This document shows positions 50,749 to 58,676 of a stretch of DNA of 64,000 nucleotides, piece by piece. Source of the DNA: Nocardiaceae bacterium (GTDB lineage: Bacteria > Actinomycetota > Actinomycetes > Mycobacteriales > Mycobacteriaceae); assembly GCA_021372355.1 (NCBI GenBank), contig JAJFUQ010000094.1, positions 1 through 64,000 of the forward strand, given 5' to 3'. The notes under the pieces are model-generated. The model made no database searches. It was not told the DNA's origin and saw only the letters and a program-made list of their open reading frames with translations. Positions within the stretch are counted from its first letter, which is position 1; each line of letters opens with the position of its first letter. Position numbers and translations under genes: made by a program.

Positions 50749-52151
50749 TGGTTTGCCTCGATGTCCGGTAGGGCCCAGCTCTTGTCGAAGAAGGGTTCGA
50801 GCGGGCCGTAGAGGCGGAGATAGGTGAACCAGGCTTGGCCTGGCATGGTCTGAATCCAGTTGTCTGCCAGTCCAGCAGGTGCGGTCGGACCGAAGTACAG
50901 ATCAACGGAGCCATCGGGGTTGGTGGTGAGCCCCGTAAGTGACGACCGCTCAGCGATCTGTTGCTCGTTCTGGATGAGGCAGCGGGTATCGAGGTCGTAC
51001 ACCGTCAGAGCCCAGAAGCGCTGAGCGGGCGGGGGCGAGGGAAAGTGCAGTCGGTACGACTTCGCGCCGTCGAGTACCTGCCCGTTCTCATCCACATACG
51101 CGCCCAGGTAGCTCTGCCCGGTCCCTGGCGCTGTTGGTATCGACCCGGCGGACACCCCGATCCCTTCGTACGTGAGAGCGGAGCGCTCATCGAGCTGGGT
51201 GTAGTCATCGACGTCTTGGTCCAGCGCGAAGTCCGGCGAGAAGACGTAGTTCCAGCGCGCGTCGGGCCGGTAGCGGCTGTGCTCGAAACGCTTGTGGAAT
51301 GCCAACGCCTTTCCCATTGCCTCACCGACGACGGTGGCGTCGGTGAGCAGCCTCTGTTGACGGCCGTCCGGCTGGAACGGCTTGCCTGATTCGAGGCCGA
51401 GCGGCCGGAGCATCGCACGGAAGAATCGATCACGATCCTCGCCGGGCTCTCCCGCCAAGACTTGTGCTACCCGTTCCCAGTACGCAAGCCCTCGAGGTGG
51501 AACCATGGTCGCCAAATCGCCCTCGCGCGCCGTGGTGAGATAGCGGGTCCGGGGTGGATTCTGGCGCAGGCTGTACGGATAGATGCGGACAGTGGTTTCG
51601 ATGACTTCAGCGTCGGCGGCCGTGGGATTCAGCACTCGATAGAAGAACGCCACGTGGGCCGTCCGGGACCGAAAGACGTGGTAGCCGGGGGCTTCGGGGG
51701 TGTCCTGTCCGGGGCCGACCAGCAGGTACTTGCCACCGTGACCCCGATCCGGACCGACCAGTCCGATGTCGGTGACGGGCCGCTCCCACCAGTCGACGAC
51801 CGCGCCGGCCGTCGCGCCCGCCGGCATGTCCACGACCATCGGCCCGTGGTCGCCGAGGTGCAGAAATGCCATGTCGTAGGGGGTGGTGACGTTCGGAGTC
51901 AGGTCGGTGCTGAGGATGCGGTAGCCCGCCAAGCGGACGATGTCGTCGTAGCCAGCGCCGAAATTCTGTTCATTCGCCTGCCGCAACCCCTCCCAGCCGA
52001 CTGCCGGCAGCGCCCACAGGTAGCACTGCACGGCGCGCTGGAAGTCCATCTCGTCATACAGCGTGGCGACGGTCTCGGTCGTGGGCATGCCGTGATCAAA
52101 CGAGAGCGGTCCGATGCGGGTGTCGATCGTGCGCGTACCGAACGTGTCCAT
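50745..52151 (-). CDS. DUF1254/DUF1214-domain protein, intact
   Basis: A 468-residue protein. DUF1254: VQCYLWALPAVGWEGLRQAN, STDLTPNVTTPYDMAFLHL, PAGATAGAVVDWWERPV and GGKYLLVGPG. DUF1214: FWALTVYDLDTRCLI, DLYFGPTAPAG and NWIQTMPGQAWFTYLRLYGPLEPFFDKSW, almost identical in wording to the end of the neighbouring frameshifted copy. No signal peptide is seen. ATG at 52151 follows AAGGA. It lies 117 bases downstream of the RibD-type reductase gene on the same strand. Function unknown. Confidence 0.88.
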   Translation of the reverse strand: MDTFGTRTIDTRIGPLSFDHGMPTTETVATLYDEMDFQRAVQCYLWALPAVGWEGLRQANEQNFGAGYDDIVRLAGYRILSTDLTPNVTTPYDMAFLHLGDHGPMVVDMPAGATAGAVVDWWERPVTDIGLVGPDRGHGGKYLLVGPGQDTPEAPGYHVFRSRTAHVAFFYRVLNPTAADAEVIETTVRIYPYSLRQNPPRTRYLTTAREGDLATMVPPRGLAYWERVAQVLAGEPGEDRDRFFRAMLRPLGLESGKPFQPDGRQQRLLTDATVVGEAMGKALAFHKRFEHSRYRPDARWNYVFSPDFALDQDVDDYTQLDERSALTYEGIGVSAGSIPTAPGTGQSYLGAYVDENGQVLDGAKSYRLHFPSPPPAQRFWALTVYDLDTRCLIQNEQQIAERSSLTGLTTNPDGSVDLYFGPTAPAGLADNWIQTMPGQAWFTYLRLYGPLEPFFDKSWALPDIEANQ

Positions 52152-52267
52152 GAATCCGTCCTTCGATTGCCACTACTCGACATGTGCTGGCGAGTGGTGA
52201 CACTCAGGGTGCGCTTACCGCCGGGACTGCGAGAAGGGTCGTCGATCACCGGCGGTGCGGACGTTCG

Positions 52268-52978
52268 TCACCCGTGGGCGAATGAAGTCGGGCCATCGAA
52301 TCGCGTGGAGAGCGCATAGCGCAACAGAACGACGTCGCCGATCTGACGCACCTCGGCCAGCGTGGCGCGGTGGTCCGGATTCCACGGGAACTGTCCGTCG
52401 TCGACGAATCGGCAGCCTCGCGAATCGCCGACGAAGAATGGCGCCACGACAAGTTGCAGTTCATCGGCAAGACCAGCCGTGAGGAACTGGGTGAGAACCG
52501 TTCGCCCGCCCTCGACCATCAGTCGGCGTACCCCTCGATCACCCAAGTCGTTGATCAGCCATTGCATGTCGACGCGGTCGCCGGCGTCGACGACGGTGGC
52601 CGCCGAGTCGAGCCGCCGCCGTACCTCCGTGGCACCGGCGCTGGTGCAATAGACGACCTTCTCGGCGGGACCGAGGGTGAAGAAATTCGTGGCCGCATCC
52701 AGCTGGCCGTGACGGGTGACCGTCACTTTCATCGGCGACGGGGACAGTCCGAGTGCGGTCCGTCGTGCGCGACGCTCGGCGGACCGGACCAACAGTCGGG
52801 GGTTGTCGTTGCGGACGGTGGTCGCGCCGACGAGGATCGCATCGCACGATGCCCGGACTTCATCGACTCGGTCGAAGTCGGCGTCATTGGAGAGTTGCAG
52901 GCGAGGCGCGGTTGCGGTGTCGAGGTATCCGTCGATCGACATGCTGCAACTGAGCAGTGTGTACGGCCGGTCAGCCAT
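52268..52978 (-). CDS. RibD C-terminal-domain reductase (dihydrofolate-reductase-like)
   Basis: A 236-residue RibD_C/DHFR-like reductase without the deaminase domain. LLSCSMSIDGYLD and CDAILVGATTVRNDNPRLL mark the NADPH- and substrate-binding start, and GVRRLMVEGGRTVLTQFL and DELQLVVAPFFVGD the second half, all typical of pyrimidine/pteridine-type reductases. ATG at 52978 overlaps the upstream flippase-like gene by eight bases. It is the last gene of the tight minus-strand set ADH-PTPS-GT4-flippase-RibD. Its likely substrate is a pterin or related nitrogen heterocycle, judged only from partners. Confidence 0.86.
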   Translation of the reverse strand: MADRPYTLLSCSMSIDGYLDTATAPRLQLSNDADFDRVDEVRASCDAILVGATTVRNDNPRLLVRSAERRARRTALGLSPSPMKVTVTRHGQLDAATNFFTLGPAEKVVYCTSAGATEVRRRLDSAATVVDAGDRVDMQWLINDLGDRGVRRLMVEGGRTVLTQFLTAGLADELQLVVAPFFVGDSRGCRFVDDGQFPWNPDHRATLAEVRQIGDVVLLRYALSTRFDGPTSFAHG

Positions 52979-53840
52979 GGGCGGATGATCCTCCGACGAG
53001 TTCACCAGATTCCTTCAGTCGTCGATGCGGCATCAGCAGCATGATCGCGCCGGGAAGGGCTCCGGCGATGGCAAACACGCCGAATGCGGTGGAGACCGCC
53101 AGCCCTTGTGCACCACCGAGTCCCGCTGCTTCGAACGCCCATACCGCCGCACCCTCGCGCGGACCCCAGCCGCCCACGTTGAACGGCAGGGCTGCTGCCA
53201 CCAATACCAGCAGAGCCAGCGGCAACGCGTCTACAAACGAGACGGTGACCCCGACGGTGTGGACGGCGAGGACGAAGGTCGCTGCGTAGCCCAACACGGC
53301 GCCAATCGACGCGACCACGACACCTGGCCAGGCATCTGGGATGTGGCCGAACCGCCAGGCTGCAGCGATGATGCCGACGACGACAATCGAGACCACGACA
53401 AGCACTGCCGAAGGCACGGGGGATGGCAGAACGGCGAGGACAATGACGGTCAAGCAGATCTGCACGACCTGGCCGGCCACGCGTTCCTCCACGACGGCTC
53501 GTCCAGCGCGGGCGACGGTGCCGGATTCCAGGCCGTGTCGTATCGCGCGGTGAACGTCCCCGAGCACGCCGGCCGGAAGTGCAGTGTTGAGGAACTGCGA
53601 CTTGTAGCAAGCGGGAACGGCTTCTCGCATGTCCAGCGTGAGATCGAGGCTGCGTGCCACGAGACACCAGCGCCACGCTGCGCACACGGTGGTGGCAACG
53701 GCGATCGCGACCGCAATGGCTATCGACGGGAGGGTCACGGACCGCAGTCCGGTCAACAGCGGTCCCACGCCGAGTCGCGCGACGAGAACGGCGAGAATCG
53801 CGGCAGTCACCGCGACCTGTATGGCGACGCGAATTCTCAT
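52971..53840 (-). CDS. UPF0104 flippase-like membrane protein
   Basis: A 289-residue membrane protein with about seven or eight hydrophobic helices. FLNTALPAGVLGDVHRAIR and FNVGGWGPREGAAVWAF correspond to the NxxxPxxxGGD and PxxGGxGxxE landmarks of the UPF0104/lysylphosphatidylglycerol-synthase membrane domain. It overlaps the GT4 gene by four bases and the reductase gene by eight, so it must be co-translated with them. It would move the lipid-linked product across the membrane. Confidence 0.83.
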   Translation of the reverse strand: MRIRVAIQVAVTAAILAVLVARLGVGPLLTGLRSVTLPSIAIAVAIAVATTVCAAWRWCLVARSLDLTLDMREAVPACYKSQFLNTALPAGVLGDVHRAIRHGLESGTVARAGRAVVEERVAGQVVQICLTVIVLAVLPSPVPSAVLVVVSIVVVGIIAAAWRFGHIPDAWPGVVVASIGAVLGYAATFVLAVHTVGVTVSFVDALPLALLVLVAAALPFNVGGWGPREGAAVWAFEAAGLGGAQGLAVSTAFGVFAIAGALPGAIMLLMPHRRLKESGELVGGSSAHG

Positions 53841-54901
53841 CCCGCGACTCCCGCCAACACCTCGGCGACCCGCTCGGTGCTCGACCGCCAGGTGGGCAGC
53901 GAGCGGCGGCGGTCTCGCGCCGCAGTGCGCAACTGGTGACGCAGCTGAGCATCCTCCAACCAGCGCGCCAACGCTTCGGCCAGTGCCGACACGTCACCGG
54001 ACTCGACCAGCAGGCCAGGGATCGTCCCGTCGGCTGCGGTACCGACCGCCTCGGGTATGCCGCCAACTTCGGTGGTCACCACGGGAATGCCGCGGGCCAG
54101 CGCCTCGCCGAGGACCATGCCGTACGACTCGACTTTCGACGCGAGCACCACGAGATCGGCAGCGGCGTACTGCTTCGACAGTTCGGCGCCGGCGAGCGTC
54201 CCGACGAACGTGACACGGTCGGCGACTCGTGAGTTGTCCAACTGCCGACGCAGCCGATCGACGAACTGGTGCTCGCGATCCAGCGGGCCGGCGAAGGTGC
54301 AATGCCACGGTAAATCCGCGATGTGGTCCAAGGCGCTGACCAGCGTGTCGTGGCCCTTGTGTTCGGCGACCGCGGATACGCAGAGCAGTAGACGACCGTC
54401 TTCGCGGGTGGGCGCGAGTTCGGCGGTGTCCGAGCCGGGATGCACCACGTGCACCTGCTCCCTCGGGAGACCGTGCGCCGACAGTAGTTGGCCGCGCGTC
54501 CAGCAACTCGTCGTGATGGTTGCGGCCGCCGCCGAGAGCACCTCGTGAGCACGGTTTTTCGCGTCGCGCAGATCGCCGGCCATCTCAGCGAGCGGCATAT
54601 GCATCAGGACGACGAGCCGCACGCGTTCGGCCACCGGTACGAAGACCTCCGGAAGCGCGGAAGCGATGATCCCGTCCACGAACACCACCGCGTCGTCGGG
54701 AATTTCGGCGGTCACGGCGGCTACCGTGCTGCCGGCCCGCACGTCGGGCCGCGGCCAGCAGCCCGGAACCCGCCAGGTGCGTACCCGCCACCCGAACTCG
54801 GGGAGCCCGTCGGAGATTCGGAGGTCGTAGTAGTTGCCACCGCTCGGCTGGGCCGGATCGTCGAATCCATCCGGTACCAGAAAGTGAACTGTGCTCCTCA
54901 T
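53837..54901 (-). CDS. GT4-family glycosyltransferase
   Basis: A 354-residue GT-B enzyme. The N-terminal acceptor half ends near HMPLAE and [21 protein letters not shown]. The donor half has [30 protein letters not shown], and [36 protein letters not shown], the E-x7-E region of GT4 retaining enzymes. It overlaps the PTPS-like and flippase-like genes by four bases each. Sugar and acceptor are unknown; the neighbours suggest a lipid-linked or pterin-like acceptor. Confidence 0.88.
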   Translation of the reverse strand: MRSTVHFLVPDGFDDPAQPSGGNYYDLRISDGLPEFGWRVRTWRVPGCWPRPDVRAGSTVAAVTAEIPDDAVVFVDGIIASALPEVFVPVAERVRLVVLMHMPLAEMAGDLRDAKNRAHEVLSAAAATITTSCWTRGQLLSAHGLPREQVHVVHPGSDTAELAPTREDGRLLLCVSAVAEHKGHDTLVSALDHIADLPWHCTFAGPLDREHQFVDRLRRQLDNSRVADRVTFVGTLAGAELSKQYAAADLVVLASKVESYGMVLGEALARGIPVVTTEVGGIPEAVGTAADGTIPGLLVESGDVSALAEALARWLEDAQLRHQLRTAARDRRRSLPTWRSSTERVAEVLAGVAG

Positions 54902-55296
54902 GGCGTCCGCTCGTAGGATGCCCAGGCCACGTGGGACTCGCGCAGAGTGACCATGATCGCGGCGAGGTGACGAGCGCCTTCGCCGAGGTCTCCAGCATGA
55001 ATTCGGTCCGCCAGTCGATCGGCCACCAGCTTGGAGAGCGCCTCGGTCGTGGTGTTGGTGTTTGCGAGGGACGGATCGTCGTCGAGGTTGCGATAGTTGA
55101 GGTCGGCGAGGACTGAGCGGAGCGCGGTGCTCGCAGCGCCGATGTCGACGACGATTCCGTCCGGATCGAGTTCTGCGCGGCGGAACGTCGCATCGACGAC
55201 GTACGTGGCGCCGTGCAAGCGCTGTGCGGGTCCGAAGACCTCGCCGCGCAGGCTGTGGGCGATCATCATGTGGTCACGCACCGTCACGCTGAACAC
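54898..55296 (-). CDS. 6-pyruvoyl-tetrahydropterin synthase-like protein, missing a zinc ligand
   Basis: A 132-residue T-fold protein of the PTPS/QueD family: [13 protein letters not shown], then [32 protein letters not shown] and [15 protein letters not shown]. The canonical RLHGHNY motif is RLHGATY here, so the third zinc-binding histidine is Ala, and the usual catalytic cysteine before it is absent. It may therefore do a different reaction on a pterin- or GTP-derived substrate. The start is GTG at 55296. It overlaps the GT4 gene by four bases and follows the dehydrogenase gene by six. Confidence 0.85.
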   Translation of the reverse strand: MFSVTVRDHMMIAHSLRGEVFGPAQRLHGATYVVDATFRRAELDPDGIVVDIGAASTALRSVLADLNYRNLDDDPSLANTNTTTEALSKLVADRLADRIHAGDLGEGARHLAAIMVTLRESHVAWASYERTP

Positions 55297-55302
55297 GTCG
55301 AA

Positions 55303-56286
55303 TCAATCCTTCTCGTAGGTGATCACGTGGCACAGACCGGGCAAGGCACCGGCCGCGATCTGCGCCATTGTCTCGGGTAGATGATCGAAATCTGAGCGTC
55401 CAGTCAGTAGGGCATCGAACGCTTCGTCGCGAAGCAGTTGCAGTGCCAGGGCACGGCGGTCGGCGAGCGTTCGGCTCGAGCGGCGTGCCGGAGCCACCCG
55501 ACCGACCTGGCTCGACCGTATCGCCAGCCGCTGCGAATGGAATGCGCGTCCGAGCGGCAACGAGACATCGGTATCGCCGTACCAGCTCATTTCGATCACT
55601 TCGCCCTCGGTGCGCAGCAGTCGCAAAGCCAACCGCAGGCCGTCGGCGGCGGAACTGGTGTGGAAGACCCGATCTTGATCTGAGGGAGCAGTGTCCGGCG
55701 TGGCGAATCGGACGCCCAGCGCGGCTGCGACCTCGGCGCGAGAGGTGTCCACATCGACGAGCGTGACCGAAACAGCGGGAAACTTCGCGAGCAGCCGGGC
55801 GACGCAGCAGCCGATCATTCCGGCACCGACCACTGTGACGTGGTCCCCGATCAGCGGCGGCGCGTCCCAGAGCGCATTCACCGCAGTCTCGACCGCGCCG
55901 GCGAGTACCGCACGCTCGGGCGGCACGTCGTCTGGAACGGCGACGACCGCCGTCACGGGTACGACGTAGTGCGTCTGGTGTGGGTAGAGGCAGAACACTG
56001 TTCGGCCCAGTAGCTCCGGAGGGCCTTCTTCGACAATCCCGACATTGAGATAGCCGTATTTGACTGGCCCGGGAAACTCTCCCTCCTGAAACGGTGCCCG
56101 CATCAATCGGTACTGGTCAGGCGGGACCCTTCCCCCGAACACGAGCATCTCAGTGCCCCGGCTGATCCCGCTGAACCGCGTACGCACCAACACCTCGCCC
56201 TGATTCGCGGGCCCAATCGAGGTGTCTCTGAGCTCTCCGTCCCCGGGCGCGCAGACCCAAAATGCCCGCGCATCGCCCTTAAACAT
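55303..56286 (-). CDS. MDR-family dehydrogenase without zinc ligands (BchC-like)
   Basis: A 327-residue medium-chain dehydrogenase. FSGISRGTEMLVFGGRVP stands where alcohol dehydrogenases have the zinc cysteine (Cys-Gly-Thr-Asp), and no four-cysteine structural zinc loop is present, so it is probably zinc-free, like the BchC group. The Rossmann motif is VVGAGMIGCCVARLL. ATG at 56286 follows GGAGG by four bases. It is the first gene of the minus-strand set and divergent from the CDP-alcohol phosphatidyltransferase gene. Confidence 0.85.
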   Translation of the reverse strand: MFKGDARAFWVCAPGDGELRDTSIGPANQGEVLVRTRFSGISRGTEMLVFGGRVPPDQYRLMRAPFQEGEFPGPVKYGYLNVGIVEEGPPELLGRTVFCLYPHQTHYVVPVTAVVAVPDDVPPERAVLAGAVETAVNALWDAPPLIGDHVTVVGAGMIGCCVARLLAKFPAVSVTLVDVDTSRAEVAAALGVRFATPDTAPSDQDRVFHTSSAADGLRLALRLLRTEGEVIEMSWYGDTDVSLPLGRAFHSQRLAIRSSQVGRVAPARRSSRTLADRRALALQLLRDEAFDALLTGRSDFDHLPETMAQIAAGALPGLCHVITYEKD

Positions 56287-56353
56287 CGCTCCTCCGAACA
56301 ATTTTCGATTTTTGCCCGCACCACCGTGTATACGCCCTTAGTAGGGAGGAAAC

Positions 56354-57061
56354 GTGCCATTGCTTCGACCGTGGGTCGTAATCGGATTGACCGCACAATT
56401 GGCGCTACTGGCTGTCCTTGCTGGTTTCGTCGACCTGAACGCGCTGGGGTGGCTGGTCGGAGTCGCCTTCGGTGCCGTGGTCAGCATCGTGCTCGCAAAG
56501 GCTCTTGCGCGTGACGGTCGCGCCGCGCTCGGGCCGGCGAACCGAGTCACGCTCACTCGAGCGATCTTGGTGGGTGGCGTGGCGGCTCTCGTCGCCAGCG
56601 GGTTCAGCGCAGCCATCCCGACCGCCCTGATCGTGGGCCTCACGGTGCCTGCCCTGGTGCTCGACGCAGTGGACGGACGGGTCGCGCGGCGGACCGGATC
56701 GGTGTCGGCGACGGGTGCGATCTTCGACCAGGAGGTCGATGCTTTCCTGATACTCGTGCTGAGCATCGAGGTCAGCAGAACCTTGGGTGCGTGGGTGCTG
56801 GCGATCGGTGCCGCGCGCTACGCACTCTGGGCCGCAGAGTGGGTCTGGCGGTGGCTGCGCAAGCCCGTTCCACCTCGGTACTGGCGCAAGGTGGTCGCGG
56901 CTATCCAAGGCATCGCGCTGACCACCGCGATCGCGAATGTGTTGCCGGTGGTTGTGAATGCAGTGATCGTCGCCGGAGCGCTGGTGCTGCTGTGCGAGTC
57001 GTTCGGTCGTGACGTCATCTGGCTCTGGCGACAACGGGCCGGAACACCAGCGCCAGCATGA
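56354..57061 (+). CDS. CDP-alcohol phosphatidyltransferase-family protein
   Basis: A 235-residue membrane protein with about six hydrophobic helices and the full catalytic motif DAVDGRVARRTGSVSATGAIFDQEVD (two aspartates, DGxxAR, then G-3x-D-3x-D). Such enzymes transfer a phosphoalcohol from a CDP donor, normally to make phospholipids. GTG at 56354 follows AGGGAGG closely. It is divergent from the dehydrogenase of the pterin-like set, with 67 bases between, and likely belongs with it. Confidence 0.88.
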   Translation: MPLLRPWVVIGLTAQLALLAVLAGFVDLNALGWLVGVAFGAVVSIVLAKALARDGRAALGPANRVTLTRAILVGGVAALVASGFSAAIPTALIVGLTVPALVLDAVDGRVARRTGSVSATGAIFDQEVDAFLILVLSIEVSRTLGAWVLAIGAARYALWAAEWVWRWLRKPVPPRYWRKVVAAIQGIALTTAIANVLPVVVNAVIVAGALVLLCESFGRDVIWLWRQRAGTPAPA

Positions 57062-57238
57062 TCACGTGGAGCATGTCCGCGTAGGAGACCATGACGCCAG
57101 CGCAAGGTCGGTCTGTCGTTGACGTTTCGTACTAGGGGTTTGATCGATCTCGGGACGACTGCCAATGCGCACTCCTACATTGAAATTGGGATAAGCAATC
57201 CAGACATTTCTTCGAGCCATGGCAAGGCAGGCGACTCA

Positions 57239-58630
57239 ATGAGCGTGGTCGACACAGTGGTCAACAAGGTGCAGGCAACCATCCCGATCCAGTTGCAGGT
57301 CCGCGCCGCGTCTCTCTACAACAAGGCGAAACGAACCGCGATCAAGAGTTCTCGGCCGCCGGTTTTCACCGAATCGCCGATTCCGGACGTCGCGGACGTG
57401 AAGCTGTCCGAGATCGACATGAGCAACCCGTTCATGTACCGACAGGGACAGTGGCAGTCCTACTTCAAACGTCTGCGGGACGAGGCGCCGGCGCATTTCC
57501 AGCCGAAGAGCGCTTTCGGCCCGTTCTGGTCGATAACGCGCTATGAGGACATCCTCAAGATCGACCAGGACTACAACACGTACTCGGCCGAGCCGTACAT
57601 CACGCTGGGCAGCATGCCCGATGGCCTGAATATCGAGATGTTCATCGCGATGGACCCGCCCGAGCACAACGTGCAGCGCCGATCCGTTCAGACCGTGGTG
57701 GCGCCCAAGAATCTCAAGGAAATGGAAAAGCTGATCCGCGTCCGCACACAGGAGGTGCTCGACAGCCTGCCGGTTGGCGAGCCATTCGACTGGGTGGACA
57801 AGGTGTCGAAAGAGCTGACCTCGCGGATGCTCGCGACGCTGCTGGACTGGCCGTACGAAGACCGCCGCAACCTCGCGGAACTGTCTGACCTGGCCTCGGG
57901 TTATTCCGGGGCGACCGGCGGAGACTCCGACATCGACGAGATTTTCGCGGCCGCGGTCGAGATGTCGCAAGAAGCCGTCAACCTCTGGCACGACAAAGCT
58001 GCGCGCATCAAGGCCGGTGAGGCTCCCGGAATCGACCTGATCAGTCTCATGCTCTCGAACAAGAACACCAAGGACATGATCAACCGCCCGATGGAGTTCC
58101 TCGGCAACCTCGTGCTGCTGGTTGTCGGTGGCAACGACACCACGCGTAATTCCATGTCCGGCGGCGTGTGGGCGCTCAACCAATTTCCGGACGAGTTCGC
58201 GAAACTCAAGGCCAATCCAGGGCTGGTCCCCAATCTGGTGTCCGAGATCATCCGGTGGCAGACGCCGCTGGCCTATATGCGCCGGGTGGCCAACAAAGAC
58301 GTCGAGCTTCACGGACAGCGAATTCGTAAAGGCGACCAACTCGTCATGTGGTACCCGTCGGGCAACCGCGATGAGCGGCAATTCGAGCGACCGGACGAGC
58401 TCATCGTCGACCGGGAGAATGCGAGCAGCCACACCGCATTCGGCACCGGTCTACACAAGTGCATGGGAAACAAGCTGGCTGAGCTGCAGTTGCAGATTCT
58501 CTGGGAGGAATTGCTGCCGCGGTTCGAGGACATCAAGGTGGTGTCGGAGCCGGAGCTCATTCAGTCCAACTTCGTTCGGGGCATCACGAAGATGATGGTC
58601 ACGGTCACCAAGAAGGAGTCCTCCGCGTAA
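57239..58630 (+). CDS. Cytochrome P450, CYP153-like
   Basis: A 463-residue P450. I-helix GGNDTTR, ExxR in EIIRWQTP, and the heme loop FGTGLHKCMGNKLAELQLQILWEEL with Cys408. The LAYMRRVANKDVELHGQRIRKGDQLVMWYPSGNRDE stretch and the NRLAELQLRILWEE-like end are characteristic of CYP153, the soluble terminal alkane hydroxylases. ATG at 57239 matches the family N-terminus; upstream codons look non-coding. No ferredoxin or ferredoxin reductase lies next to it, unlike most CYP153 operons. Same direction as the two genes that follow. Confidence 0.87.
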   Translation: MSVVDTVVNKVQATIPIQLQVRAASLYNKAKRTAIKSSRPPVFTESPIPDVADVKLSEIDMSNPFMYRQGQWQSYFKRLRDEAPAHFQPKSAFGPFWSITRYEDILKIDQDYNTYSAEPYITLGSMPDGLNIEMFIAMDPPEHNVQRRSVQTVVAPKNLKEMEKLIRVRTQEVLDSLPVGEPFDWVDKVSKELTSRMLATLLDWPYEDRRNLAELSDLASGYSGATGGDSDIDEIFAAAVEMSQEAVNLWHDKAARIKAGEAPGIDLISLMLSNKNTKDMINRPMEFLGNLVLLVVGGNDTTRNSMSGGVWALNQFPDEFAKLKANPGLVPNLVSEIIRWQTPLAYMRRVANKDVELHGQRIRKGDQLVMWYPSGNRDERQFERPDELIVDRENASSHTAFGTGLHKCMGNKLAELQLQILWEELLPRFEDIKVVSEPELIQSNFVRGITKMMVTVTKKESSA

Positions 58631-58676
58631 TTCATCGGGTGTTGAGTTTTTCCGGTAACGCACTTAACGTTGGAAG

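Noticed and set aside
58631..58676. A rifamycin-associated element before the RPH-like gene
   Set aside because: The 46-base gap holds no 19-base inverted repeat of the known GGGGCTTGCGGCAAGGCCC kind.
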